Source: Gremmenia infestans
Taxonomy: Eukaryota > Ascomycota > Leotiomycetes > Helotiales > Hamatocanthoscyphaceae
NCBI GenBank assembly: GCA_032629725.1
Contig: JAFEVB010000015.1
Location: 1,550,001 to 1,614,000, forward strand
Direction of reading: 5' to 3'
Length of the DNA: 64,000 nt
Shown one piece after another: positions 10,668 to 22,241 of the stretch; the stretch's first letter is position 1, and every line of letters starts with the position of its first letter. Both the position numbers and the translations under genes were made by a program. Under the pieces are notes generated by a model. It saw nothing but the letters and a program-made list of their open reading frames with translations. It was not told the DNA's origin and did no database searches.

Positions 10668-11252
10668 AGTCGGCACAGCCACTCTATCCCTTTTCCTAGA
10701 AAGTTGCCAGTACCATAAAAAAGTAACTCGTGATATCCTCCCCACTCCAAAAGAAAATTGCTATACCCACCTACTTGCTCCTACTGTCAGCTAAGCGCAT
10801 GTGGGTATTTCGAGGCATGTTAAAGTGTTATTATTTTCATCGTTTCCTAGTCTATAGAAGGGCAGCCTTTTTGTACATCCAGTTTCAGTAAAGAATCAGT
10901 CCCCCCCACTGTGTTCGCTTGACCCTTCATAGCAATTGCGGTAAGAAATACATTCACATGCCAAGAGAACTTGGTAGTATCTATAAGTACTCGAGCACTA
11001 GATGTGACCGGCGCTAGCGCTGTAGCTAGCGCCGTCTAGGTCTATAAGAGGCCCTTCCTATACTTTAGACTTAGCTCTTTAGTCGTCTCAATACACCCAT
11101 TTGCTATAAGACCTTACCTGTGGATTTGGAGGACTAAGAGAGTAGAGACACAAAAGTTTAGATGCGCCGGATATTAAACATATTAGGGGAAATTTATGCA
11201 GCCTTAGTAGACTGGGAGACATTTCGCAATTTCATCTGAACGCTTGATATAT

Positions 11253-11280
11253 TTGACGGCGAACTTACGGTTGACAGCAA
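11253..11280 (+). repeat. paired decamer locus 2
   Basis: TTGACGGCGA, 8 bp, then exact TTGACAGCAA. Confidence 0.7.
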
Positions 11281-11436
11281 ACATACTAGAAGGCATTATA
11301 ACTATGCGTCCTAGAATGAAGCAATATCATACGAGAGAGTAAACTTGCAGTATTGTCTGGGAAATAAATTCAGCAAACCGGAGCAAGATCCAGATGGACG
11401 TTTACTTGAAGATAGCTTTATCCGAAGTACTTGAAG

Positions 11437-11464
11437 CTGACAGCAAAAGTGGGCTTGACAGCAA
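11437..11464 (+). repeat. paired decamer locus 3
   Basis: CTGACAGCAA, 8 bp, then exact TTGACAGCAA. Confidence 0.7.
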
Positions 11465-11974
11465 TAAAAAGATACGGAAACACACCATACAAGATTTTGC
11501 AGAACAGGGACTAGTCTACTCGTACTAGAAAGGTTCTCAAAGTGCTGCAGCTTTTCTTTAAGCAAGATTTCCCAACGTACTTCTCCTATACTTACGTATT
11601 GTGATATGTTGACCTTTCTTACTTCCTATAAGATCTAACTATTCCGTATTTTATAACCCCGAGTCTCAACAAATCACAGAGTAAACATCCCGATCTCTCT
11701 GCATATAATTATTCACTCCCCAAAACTGGAGATATCCTTCCCTAGTACCAGGTATAAAGAATCAACCACCACCGCAAGTATATGGAGTCCAAACCCTAAT
11801 AGTACCAGAGAGCGGATTGATGATCTGACTGACAGGGGAAACGAAGCTAGTATGACACTTATATATATACCAGCGTCCCACGAACTGCAGATGCTGAATT
11901 TTGAATAGGCCTTCGAGGGAAGTAGAAACCTAGCAGCCGATAAAGGATTGTGAATAGATAGACGAAACCGATAT

Positions 11975-12002
11975 TTGACAGTAAACAATTATATGACAGC
12001 AA
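11975..12002 (+). repeat. paired decamer locus 4
   Basis: TTGACAGTAA, 8 bp, then ATGACAGCAA. Confidence 0.65.
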
Positions 12003-12789
12003 CAAGCTACGAGCTTTCCAAAATGATCCATCCCCACACCAGAAACCGAGAATCTGGCGCATTATCCCCAATTTGTCGAAGTTTAGGTAGCCTCAACTTT
12101 CCACCTAGTGTTTGTTCCTTCGAGTGGTATCCAGAATTGCACCTTCTCCATATTCCTACGAATTATAGTTGGTGCAACAACTTATAATTATATTTATACC
12201 AAGAACATATTAGTCATGATCATCGCGAGAAATCTACCTGTTTTGCAATTCCATATACTATACCGGTATAACACCAGCAATCTTACCAAGAAGCACTATA
12301 CATGTGTTATCCTCGCTGCAAGATGTAGATGTATATGAACCTTAGTGTGCATATATAATACATCGCAAAATGCACCGACAGATAGCAAAGACAAGGGGGT
12401 TGAAGCGACGAAGCACGTGATATAGCCAAACAGGATAAACCTGCGCTTTTATACAGCTTCAAGGCTTGAAATGATATCTGTAATTCCTTGTAAGGAGAAC
12501 AAGCTATTCCGATTTGTCATACAGCTCACTCGAGATAATGGGGCTGTGTTTGTAGCTCTAGAAATCAGTGAAATAGCTCGCAATGATATAGGACCTCCTC
12601 TCCATATAGAAAAAAGCAAAGAAATCTGCAACTAGGAGCAGAAGATTAGCGTTTCCAACAACGCGTCACATCTTTATGCATATAGGATGCATAAGCCTTA
12701 CACTCGTGAACCATAAAAGGCATCTGTCGAATTCAGATCAAGATCCTCTGATCCAGGCTGTGCCCTCGCAATTTCCAAGAAGCACACCA

Positions 12790-13626
12790 GCCAAGGACTT
12801 GGCAACAAGCTTGGGAGGCCGAAAGGGAAGGAGGAAGTTCTTGTCCGGCGGCAAAATGGGGTGGAATTTCTTGGGGCGGAGGGCCAAGAGCCAAGGGCTG
12901 GGCATCAACAGGAACGCTCTCCAAAAACCCCTCAGCCAAGAAACAGTGCCCCCTTTTCAACCCTCGGTAAACAATCCGAAATCGAAGAGTAAGAGAACGA
13001 GACATTGTACGGGATGAGCAAGCATCGTGTTTTTGAGATATAAGAGTTGACACTTGCAGTGAAGACGCTCACGGGGAAAGGGGAGCGACTAACAATAATA
13101 CAGATAATACCTAAGCAACGACAACTAACCTGCAAAGCTCTCAGAACGAACTGGTGGAACATTGTGCAACTTATCTTTTGGCCATCTTTAAACAGCTCAA
13201 TCTACTCCGTACCATTCGTCATCACCTCATACGCAGTACGGTCGATACCTTCACACACGTGGACTGAAACGAGCGTTCTCTGGCTGAGGCGTCGAGGGAG
13301 TTCAGCCAAGGACCTCCGTGAATCTTGGCCCTCCCTCGGGCTCGGGGCGCAAGAGTTTCCGCATAAAATAAGCTCAAACAGGTGGGTCCCAATGGTATGT
13401 CCAGGTACGGGGACGCACGGGCTGTGTTATTTGCCAAGAGCTGCTAAATGCTTTGCCAAGACTCAAGTCCGCACATGATGCTAAATCCACAGCTTGGTGT
13501 GGGTGAATGCATAGAAAGCGAGTTGGATTGGCGCAATGAATGGCGAGAGGGTGGCTAAAAGATGCACCTGGCTTGCTCGAGTCACGTCTTCCCTAACCCT
13601 AAAGAGAATTGCCAAGACCTGCCAAG
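12790..13626 (+). promoter_or_regulatory. pacC upstream region with clustered PacC-type GCCARG sites
   Basis: GCCAAG occurs on the plus strand at 12790, 12883, 12890, 12935, 13305, 13433, 13455, 13611 and 13621. Minus-strand GCCAAG lies at 12798-12803 and 13324-13329, and minus-strand GCCAGG at 13567-13572. That makes twelve GCCARG sites in under 840 bp, where chance predicts about one. GCCARG is the established PacC/Rim101 binding core, so the layout suggests autoregulation by the product of the gene that follows. Two sites form an inverted pair with a 2-bp gap (12790-12803). The core promoter and transcript start are probably closer to 13650-13800, but no element there is certain. Confidence 0.7.
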
Positions 13627-13946
13627 CCGCTAAAGATCAGAACGAGTGGAAACCAATGATCGTTCCGCCCAGCGGCAAGTATAAACCCCAAGACTTTCCC
13701 CCAAATCCACTTGCACCTTTCTGGTCTTGTGTAAAGATTGATCTCACCTCGGCTTGTCTCTCACTTTTTTCTATTTACTATTAAGTCTCGTTCATCGTTC
13801 AGCTGTGCTTCATAGAAAGGAAGCACCTACACCGCAGATCGTATCCACCGCGACTCGAGCTTTTGCATCGAGCTACGTAACCGACTCTTGTTGATTGGCC
13901 GCCGCCCCAGCCAGTCCCCCAGTCTATCATCAACTCACCCCCCACC

Positions 13947-15863
13947 ATGTCGGCGCCAGAGCAGGAAACTCCGGCAACTACTCAAGCAGAGGCTCCTCGA
14001 CAAATTGTCACGGCGGATGACAATCTGTCGTGTCAATGGGACAAGTGCAGTGAGAGATGTATCTCTCCGGAAGCTCTATTTGTAGGTCATCAAAGTCCAG
14101 AATTTTCGCCGTTTTCTTCTAACATGCAATTAGGACCACATCTGCGAGAAGCATGTTGGCCGAAAGAGCACGAATAACTTGAACCTCACATGCGGCTGGA
14201 ATTCATGCCGTACCACTACTGTCAAGCGCGATCATATTACCTCCCACATCCGAGTCCACGTCCCTTTGAAACCTCACAAATGTGATTTCTGTGGAAAGGC
14301 CTTTAAGCGTCCTCAGGACCTGAAGAAGCACGTAAAGGTACATGATCCCCCAAGTAATTACCTAGAAGTCCGTATACTGATTTCTTATAGACTCATGCCG
14401 ACGACTCGGTCCTCCTTCGATCTCCCGACCAGGGCGGTCAACGATCCGGCTATGGTCAGGGTCAAGGTGGAAAAGGTATGTAGAACAACTACTGGTTGTA
14501 CCCCATTCATACGTCTGACAATGGAACAGTGGTCGCTAACCTGCAAAATCTTGCAGCTACTGCAACAGGCTACTACGATCATGGTGCCCAGATGCACCCC
14601 GCCCCGCCACATTACGGCCATCCTCAACAGGGCGGCCACAATGGATACTATGCTCCTCCACAACAATCTTCCTACGGTCCCGTCTACTATCCAGTGAACC
14701 ATGGTGGCGATCTTGGCCAACATGCAGCCTTCGACAGCAGGAAACGTAGCTATGAAGCTCTAAATGACTTCTTCGGTGATGCCAAACGCCGACAAATTGA
14801 CCCGAATTCCTATCAGCAAGTGGGCCAAAGATTGATGGCTTTGCAAGGGAATATGATGCACGGTGGAGCCCTTGGAGAATATATGCCAGCTGGACCTCAA
14901 CTAGTTTCAGTGGATGGCCACGGGGGACACGGAGGCCCGATGCCCCAACACCAATACGCTCTCCCACCGATGCCGAACCTGAGAACTAAGAATGATCTGA
15001 TGAACATCGATCAGTTCCTCGAGCAGATGCAATCGACTGTCTATGAGAGCTCCAACGCTGCAGCTGCAGCAGGCGTTCAACAGCCAGGTACTCACTACAC
15101 GCACCAGGCTGTCAATTTTAGACAAAGCCACTCGCCTCCCCAAACTGCTCTCCAAGGTCTTGGTCACCAAATGAGCTCCCACCTCCCTTCGTCACATGTA
15201 ACAGCACCAATGATAGCGACCCACTCCTCGCAGTCAAACTCCTCAGGGACACCAGCTCTAACCCCATCAAGCTCACACTCATACACCTCAGGACAATCAC
15301 CAACCTCCTCCCACGGAATGTCTCCATCCTCAAGACACAGCTCAGCCACCTCAGCCGCCTACCCCAGTCTCCCTGCAGTAACCGGAGGCTACTCTCCTCA
15401 CTCAACCACAGCACCGGCCTCTACCCTCGGCACAAATTTCGACAGTGACCAACGCCGCCGCTACTCCGGCGGCATGCTCCAGCGAAGCGCCCACCCCCGC
15501 GATCTATCAATGATGGACACATCTTCAGATGACTCCCGCACGCCCTCACCAAAAGAAACCACACCGCGGCCTGAGCACAAGTCCACTCCCTCATCCAACA
15601 TCGACCCCGCTCTCTCCGGCATTAGCTCTCCCAGCGCCCAATCCGAGAGCGGTGACAGCGCTAAAGATCGTGCTGAAGAAGCGTGGATTGAGAATATCCG
15701 TGTGATTGAGGCGCTACGTGAGCTTATCAAGGACCGACTGAGACGGAAACAGTATTATGAGGAAGAGAGTGAGGATATGGATATGAGTGGAACGAATGAT
15801 AAGGTGTCGCTGGAGAGGAGTTCGGAGAGCTTGTACCCTGTTCTGAGATCTGATGACGAGTAG
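13947..15863 (+). CDS. pacC: PacC/Rim101 ambient-pH transcription factor
   Basis: Four exons (13947-14081, 14134-14337, 14391-14475, 14530-15863) join to 585 residues. Three C2H2 fingers lie at C29/C34-H47/H52, C65/C70-H83/H87 and C95/C98-H111/H115, the PacC arrangement. The second and third, with the linker VHVPLKPHKCDFC, make the DNA-binding unit. Introns fall inside finger 1 and within finger 3, just before its last His. The long Ser/Pro/His-rich middle is typical. YPXL-type motifs occur at 419-422 (YPSL) and 577-580 (YPVL), flanking the conserved WIENIRVIEALRELI block. In Aspergillus such motifs bind PalA and direct processing of full-length PacC at alkaline pH. PacC activates alkaline-expressed and represses acid-expressed genes. 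The cluster of GCCARG sites upstream fits autoregulation. It is isolated, with over 3.8 kb of gene-free DNA on the 5' side and 2.2 kb on the 3' side. Confidence 0.96.
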
Positions 15864-16326
15864 TTTTGATGTTTGTTAATGAGCTATGATCTGGCGTTTA
15901 TGCTTATGCAGTGGTTTTGGTGGAAGGATGATTGATGCAAACTGGGATACCAATGCTATACTTGTAGTTTATGGACAGCAAAATTTGTACATGTTTGATC
16001 TTCAATGCCCCTTTACTATTATGTTCTTTTGATTTCGCTCCACCCTTCTTCATTGACCCAGCTCACTTGACTTCCACCTCAACTTCCACGACAACTAGGT
16101 ATTTATAACCTGCAAAACAAATATCAATCAGAGACAACGATGCCTAATGCGCAGCTCATACTACGCCCGATCCTATCCTGGGCACATTACCCGTGATCAT
16201 ATTGCTCCTCTACACCTATACCTTATTCATCAAGTCGAGCGAGGCAGCTTCTCATAGAAATTCCCCAGAAGACCCTAGTGTTTACTCAGACAAGTAACTT
16301 GGAAATCCAGCGAATGAAAAAACTTC

Positions 16327-16354
16327 ATGACAGCAGTATAGATGTTGACAGTAA
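16327..16354 (+). repeat. paired decamer locus 5
   Basis: ATGACAGCAG, 8 bp, then TTGACAGTAA. Confidence 0.6.
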
Positions 16355-16914
16355 ATATCTACTCATACGATGATGGTTAACATTCACTGTCATCCGCTGT
16401 TTGTCTTGTGGTACAGAAATTACGGACTCGGAAATTACGCACTGTGTATATAGTATGTAGAGAGTTTCTGATTTATAAATGCACGCAGCTACGAGGCACC
16501 TTGGACACTGTGTATCTACGCTGGTTGCGATTTGCGAGAGATGATTTGCAGGGGGTTTCTGGGGTTCTTTATAGGCGAGTGTTGGAGTGGAGAATTGGAT
16601 TGGTTGTTTGATTGAATGTCCAGGTTCTTTTGCGTTAGAGATGTAGTTGGTGGATACTATGAAACTCTGACAATTGGGATTAGGCTTCATGGAATTTATA
16701 GATATCTCACTATTACGGGCACTTGTGAAGTGCTCTTTTCAATGGACTTGATAAATTTGACGAATGAGAGAACTGGCATTGTCCAAAAACGATTTCCGAG
16801 CAAATTCACACTATGCAAGGTGGAGATAGGGAGCAGATGGCGGCCTCAAGTTAAGGCGACTTGGTGGGTGGTGTTGTTAAAGCGAATGGAAAAGTAAACG
16901 AACGTTCGAGTAAA

Positions 16915-16941
16915 TTGCAGCAAATATATCGTTGACAGCAA
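16915..16941 (+). repeat. paired decamer locus 6
   Basis: TTGCAGCAA (one base deleted), 8 bp, then exact TTGACAGCAA. Confidence 0.6.
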
Positions 16942-17519
16942 AAACTGTAGCCGGGGTAATTATGTGTAATTTCATCTCCCTTATACACGTGGTGTCCAGG
17001 TTCGATGTGGGAAGATAAGAAGATCTTCATAGTTTGCAGAAGGGTTGGGTTTAAGCCCCATCAAAGTGGATGTTCATGACATTATATAGCATGTGAGCTT
17101 TAGATGATAAATAGTCTTTAAGATGGATATTTGGATTTAGGATTAAGGTTTAGCAGGGAAATGCGTCACTAAGTGTATAAAGAGAATAGTGCTTAGATTA
17201 ATAGGTAAATAGAGGGATGCATAGCAACTGAATTGTTAAGTTGATGTATAGCCTTGAATTAAGGGTCAATTGGGGTAAGAGGTGGTTCAAAATAAAATTC
17301 TCCTGAAATTCAAAAGCCTATAAAAGCCCTTTAGAGATGATCTAAAGAGAGCTGTCAGTTATCCGAAGAATAACCATAGTGGAGTAGACCATGCTAATTA
17401 GATTTCTGCGGAGTTGTGCAGGACGAAATCTTATTATACATGCGGTTGAATAGTATTTTAAGGAGGGGCTTAGGTCTGTCTAAGGGAAGTGGACTTGACT
17501 GAATGGCTTGAGTAAAGTA

Positions 17520-17547
17520 CTAACAGTAAATCGGTACTTGACAGCAA
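17520..17547 (+). repeat. paired decamer locus 7
   Basis: CTAACAGTAA, 8 bp, then exact TTGACAGCAA. Confidence 0.65.
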
Positions 17548-18058
17548 TACTCTGATTTTTGAAGGCTTTACTTTTTGGTGTAAGGATGTGAGGATATGTT
17601 GAAGGGATGATTAATGATTGATGAGTTAATGTTTGATTACCAGAGGTGAACTCCGAAGATTTGTGTGATGTGTGATGATAGAATTCCGATCTTATTTGCA
17701 GCGTTTCTGTACTATCAATGTTATAATACGTCCTTGTGCTGAATTTGGTGATCATTATTAAGACTAATCATCTGAACATCAGGAATACCACCCTCTATCC
17801 GAGATATAATATCGTTTCTGCTTAGTAAGGACAGGTTAGAAAGATATAGTAGAAAATTGGAGGAATTGCGGGAAAGCACTGGCTCTGTGGGCATGAAATT
17901 GGGCTAATGCAGGGGTCAGGGGTTACTTCGCTTCCATAAACTTCGCGGGACGATATTTGATATTCGGAACTTTTGATATTCGGAACTTCAAGACTTACCA
18001 GAATCTCTATCCCAGCGCTATGATCTTCACAATCTTCACATCCCACCCATCCAGCAAA

Positions 18059-18708
18059 ATGTCCCGATCCCAAGCAATCTCACCAGTCAGCCACGACGAA
18101 ATAATCTCCACCATCACAAACTTCCACACCTTCCTTACCACCCACCCTTTCCTCCCAGCATCTTCAATCAAAATCCCACCACCAGAAGGCTGGCCCGCCG
18201 AACACCGCGAGACGTTCCGTAAAATGGGAAAATCATCCCAAGTCATAGACATCCTCAGTCACCTCCCTTACATCGACTCTCCGACCTGGGAATGGTTCCA
18301 TGACACCAAGCCCATAAACTACATCTCGCCCCTAAATCAGAGACGTATCAGTGAAAACTGGGACGCGAGACGGTATTTGTTTGAGCCGAGGGGGCAGAGG
18401 TTGGGTGAGAATGTGTTTAGTCTGACAGATGGGAAATTGTATGGGGTTTGGGTTCTGTTGGATGTTAAGGCTGGTACGTTTTTGTTGAATTTCTTTTGGG
18501 GACGGGATTTGTTAATTGTATGTTTTGGTTGATTGATGTTGAGACAGGCACGATTTCTGAATACTCGGTTTATGGTAGTCCTGCATCGAATGTGACGGAG
18601 GAAGAGTTGGAAAGTGATGAGGTTTGGCGGTCTTTTCGTACTACGCCTATTAGGGAATACTTTGCTAGGTGGATAGAGAAGATGCAAGGGGGAGGGTCAC
18701 CTGAGTAG
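18059..18708 (+). CDS. conserved-looking protein of unknown function
   Basis: Two exons (18059-18473, 18548-18708) give 191 residues. The 74-bp intron has a GTACGT donor and an ACAG acceptor and is phase 1. The start MSRSQAISPVSHDEI is preferred to in-frame upstream ATGs because codon quality improves there and the reading ahead of it resembles leader sequence. Features: a Pro/Trp-rich stretch (PPPEGWPAEHRETF), a DILSHLPYI segment, and a C-terminal part alternating hydrophobic strands with Gly/Asp turns (LTDGKLYGVWVLLDVKAGTISEY). The overall look recalls SMI1/KNR4 (SUKH)-type fungal proteins, but I cannot identify a defining motif. No signal peptide or membrane span is seen. It is probably a soluble globular protein. 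Confidence 0.6.
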
Positions 18709-20286
18709 TGATGGTTGTAAGTGTAGCCGGGGAACGCTGTATCATGGTTGGTTCGATGCCTAGTGCCAGTTTCTCAGTAGTGAAAGTTTCGGCTTACAAC
18801 TTACAGGCAAGGAGGTGCATCTCTAACAGATGAACACAGAAAGCTTCATTCGCATCTAAAACATCGAACAAACCACGATTTCAAAAACAGAATATGACTC
18901 CACTTGGCTTGAGCTGGTGGCGAGAATATCCGAGAGAAAGCTTTTCCGGAGGATGGCAGCTCACCAGGTCCGGTGGATTCTGACATTTGAGAGGGCTCAA
19001 AGAGCATCGCTACTAACGAAACGTCGTCTAATCGAACGACTATGGGTCTTGACGGCAACTCATATATTGACAGCAAATAAACTTAGTTCTTATTCACCTC
19101 TTCCCTTTTCGGCATGCGCACCGAAACCCAGCTGTATCAAGAGAATTATTATGATCAACTCAACGCGCATCACAGACAATTCCAAGTTACTCTAACCCAT
19201 GTCGTTCATCTTGCACTTCAGCAGAACCACTCTCTGGATCTCTGCAGACATATTCTATTATACAATACAATCTGGAGACTAGTACTTCTCCTTAAGTATC
19301 AATCTTTCACCCCTGCACCTATCAAGGCAGAAGCTTATAAAAGAAGCCTAACACAAATTTTACGTTCAATTTCGGATAGGAAAGGAAGCGCCGCAAAGCG
19401 ACACAGAGAATGGGTCTGTTTCCACGGGGAATGAAAAGTGAACTCCGCCTTTCCTTCTCACAACCAACATGAAACAAATTCAAAGCAGGCAAGCAATTCA
19501 TCTACTCTTTTCAACTTGGCGATTAACCAGTTGTATAAAGTATGTGACAGTAACATAATTCATAACAATAAACAAAAATCAATACAAATGACGATTGCGG
19601 GCGAAACAAGCCTCCGGCCAGGTTCAGACTCGACCTCGGAGATCAGATCCAAAACCGTCGATTGCTTTGCTTGGGAAATAGCCCGACGACCTAGCACGCC
19701 CAGCGAGAAGCCAGTCGTGTCGTGTGGTTCACTTCATAGATCGAAATGAGGAAACAAATCAAAGGTTTTTCTTAATTTATCCTTGACCATAGAAGCTGTT
19801 AATCTTCCCCATCATTATTTTCCCTCATCTTTTCCGTAAGACTGATCTTTTTCTCTTGGCAGTAGAGTATATATGCCGCTAAGGACCCTTCCATATTGTT
19901 TTGAAACGCTCATCTGAAGACGTCCGCAGCATTAGCCGAAGCTAATTAGGGGGCGTGGGGAGGTAAGGCTCAAGTGCGTAAGAGATGATGTCCCATTTTG
20001 ATTCCAATTGTTGATTGCAATCGATACTAGCGCTGGCAATAAGTTCAAGATTCATTAGAGACCGTTTAAGAGTCCCATAAAATACAAAATAATTCCCTTT
20101 TCAGAATGCAAAATGGACATGTCACGTGCACCGCGGCGGTGTCACTCCGCGAAACTTTTTGCAGGAAAAACTTAGCCGTGACTGCAACTCCAACACCCCC
20201 ACGATTTTTCCTGCTCCTCGGAATTGCGGCCAATCACTCTTGAACTGTACGTAGATGGTTGAGGGGTTTAATAGAGGTCGGCCATA
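18709..20286. other. intergenic, no gene supported
   Basis: Open frames of about 100 codons at 19114-19434 and 19438-19749 have no start context or family resemblance. Paired decamer locus 8 lies at 19049. A degraded pair may exist at 19544 (GTGACAGTAA, 8 bp, ATAACAATAA). Confidence 0.55.
19049..19076 (+). repeat. paired decamer locus 8
   Basis: TTGACGGCAA, 8 bp, then exact TTGACAGCAA. Confidence 0.7.
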
Positions 20287-22241
20287 ATGTCTTTATATCA
20301 CGAAACGGCGGAGTTCCTGACAGCGCCTACCAACGTTGGGGGAAGTTTGAAGTCACGAATTTTCAGCAAAAAGGACCTAAAATCACAACCGGCCCAGATT
20401 TACGCATTGGCCATCGAGTCGTGTAAGTGGAGCTCGGTTTTGAAAGAGGTCATCGAAAAGGCCGATATTTTACGTGTGGAGCGGAAGGTGAGGCTAAATA
20501 ATCTTTCCATCTCGTGCAGTAATGAATGTCTACTAAACTGGCCTGCCTAGCTTACACCTGTACTTTCTGTACTTCTTGTTCACGATTTCCTCTTGGCAAA
20601 AAGAGGCATTGCACTTCCGGCAATTCATGGCCTCAGAAGCTCAGTGGAACGTCATAAGGGAAGGCTGCAATCCGAATTCACGAAAGCTAGACTTAAGCGG
20701 AAATTGAGCTCGGTTGAGGCGCTAAAAGCTCATATCGAAGCTGGTCTTGAGAATAGCGCTGATACTTCCGAGGCTCCTTATCCACGATGGGTGCGTATCA
20801 ACACTCTCAAGACCGAGCTCGAGGATCAACTTAAGACGACCTTCGCGGGATATGAGCGTGCAAACACTGTTGATGCTGTACGGCAACGTGGGTCAAAGCG
20901 GGTATTTATTGACTGCAACATTCCGAGTTTAGTCGCCATTTCGCCGAGTATCGACCTCTCCAAAAGCGACGCATACAAATCTGGAGCTATCATCTTCCAG
21001 GACAAAGCATCATGCTTTCCGGCATATCTTCTCGATCCACTGCCGGAGGATGGCGACGTTATTGATACATGTTCGGCACCTGGTAATAAGACTACTCACA
21101 TTGCTGCCATTCTGCTTTCTCATAATCCGGAGCCGGAGAAGTGTAAGCAGAGGATTCATGCTTTCGAGAAGAATAAGGGGAGAGCAGAGACTCTTGAGAA
21201 AATGGTCTACCAAGCGGGATCAGATGGTTTGACGAAACTTTACCCTGGACAAGACTTCCTCAAGACAGATCCCGAGGCTCCGACTTTTAAGAGAGTTGGA
21301 GCTCTACTGCTAGATCCCAGTTGTTCCGGAAGTGGCATTATTGGGAGGGACGACATGCCTGAATTGCACTTGCCGGTTCTCAAACAAAAGGCAAGTGCGG
21401 AATCGTCAAAAAATTTCAAGAAAGGCAAGGTCACGAAAGCTCCTGAGCCGACTGAACAGACCCGGAAGCGCAAGCGTGAGGAACCCGAAGAGCCGCTGGA
21501 TGTCTTGGTTGACGATGATGGCATGGTCACCGCTGTCGATACAGAGGATGAGTTAAAAGCTCGACTAACAGCTCTATCCAAATTCCAGCTCGAACTACTG
21601 CTTCATTCATTCAAATTTCCATCCGCACGGAAGATCACGTACTCCACGTGCTCTCTTTACGCCGAAGAGAATGAAAATGTGGTCAAGCAGGCGCTTGATT
21701 CAGCGATTGCCAAGGAGAGAGGATGGCGGATTTTGAAGCGTGATGATCAGATCAGGGGATTGAGAGAATGGTCAAACCGGGGATCGCTGGACGCTTGCGA
21801 TGGGGATAACGTGCTCGCGGAATCTTGCATAAGGGCCAACAAAGGCGATGAGCATGGCACTATGGGGTTTTTCCTCGCTGGATTTGTGCGCGATCTAAAG
21901 GTCTCCGAGAACATCGAGGCACAGTTTCTTCGAGATGAGCAAGGTCATCTTGTGAGAGATCTAATGGGCTTCCCCGTCAAACCGGATCAGAGGACGAAGA
22001 GCCAGCCACGAACCATGTCACCGAGACCAAAATCGCTGAAGATGAGATGGTGGAAGACCAAGACGAATGGGGTGGCTTTGATGATAATGAACAGTCAACT
22101 CCTAAGCACGAGGTCAAAGCCGACAAGAAGCTTCCCGAGAAATCCAAGAAGCAAGTAGTAGATCGAGCCAGTAAACACTCACACAGCGCTATCAGGAACC
22201 GCCAGGATTTGGTCCCCAAGAAGAAGAAACGGAAAAATTGA
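20287..22241 (+). CDS. rcm1: 25S rRNA (cytosine-C5) methyltransferase Rcm1 / NSUN5 homologue
   Basis: Exon 1 (20287-20487) joins exon 2 (from 20551) in phase 0 across a 63-bp intron. The product has the NOL1/NOP2/Sun fold: an N-terminal helical RNA-binding part, the SAM-binding motif DTCSAPGNKTTHIAA, the Asp-Pro-Ser-Cys motif LDPSCSGSG and the catalytic-Cys motif ITYSTCSLYAEENE. Yeast Rcm1 and human NSUN5 make m5C in domain IV of 25S/28S rRNA in the nucleolus. The catalytic frame runs to a stop near 22158, but its last ~50 codons look non-coding. The other frame from about 21990 reads as a plausible acidic/basic tail (EDQDEWGGFDDNEQ ... KKKKRKN) ending at 22241. Either a short intron (GTGAGA donor near 21951) or a one-base indel connects them. 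The end given assumes the second tail. Confidence 0.9.

Larger units (their letters stand above)
10108..12789. other. gene-free region with paired decamers and a hairpin
   Basis: No frame here looks coding. It holds four of the paired TTGACAGCAA loci (10640-10667, 11253-11280, 11437-11464, 11975-12002). It also holds a perfect 9-bp inverted repeat GGCGCTAGC/GCTAGCGCC at 11010-11033. Composition is mildly AT-rich, and the rest is unassigned. Confidence 0.55.
15864..18058. other. intergenic, AT-rich, three paired decamer loci
   Basis: Contains the 3' flank of pacC and then AT-rich sequence with only short frames (121 codons at most, none convincing). Paired decamer loci lie at 16327, 16915 and 17520, and a lone one-mismatch copy at 15972-15981. 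Nothing else is recognised. Confidence 0.55.

Noticed and set aside
10640..19076. TTGACA repeats as bacterial -35 promoter boxes
   Set aside because: Eukaryotic chromosome, no -10 partners, and the conserved unit extends to GCAA with an 18-bp direct-repeat period rather than a promoter layout.
10640..19076. The paired decamers as a CRISPR array
   Set aside because: Repeats are 10 bp with 8-bp gaps in isolated pairs hundreds of bases apart; there are no cas genes and the host is a fungus.
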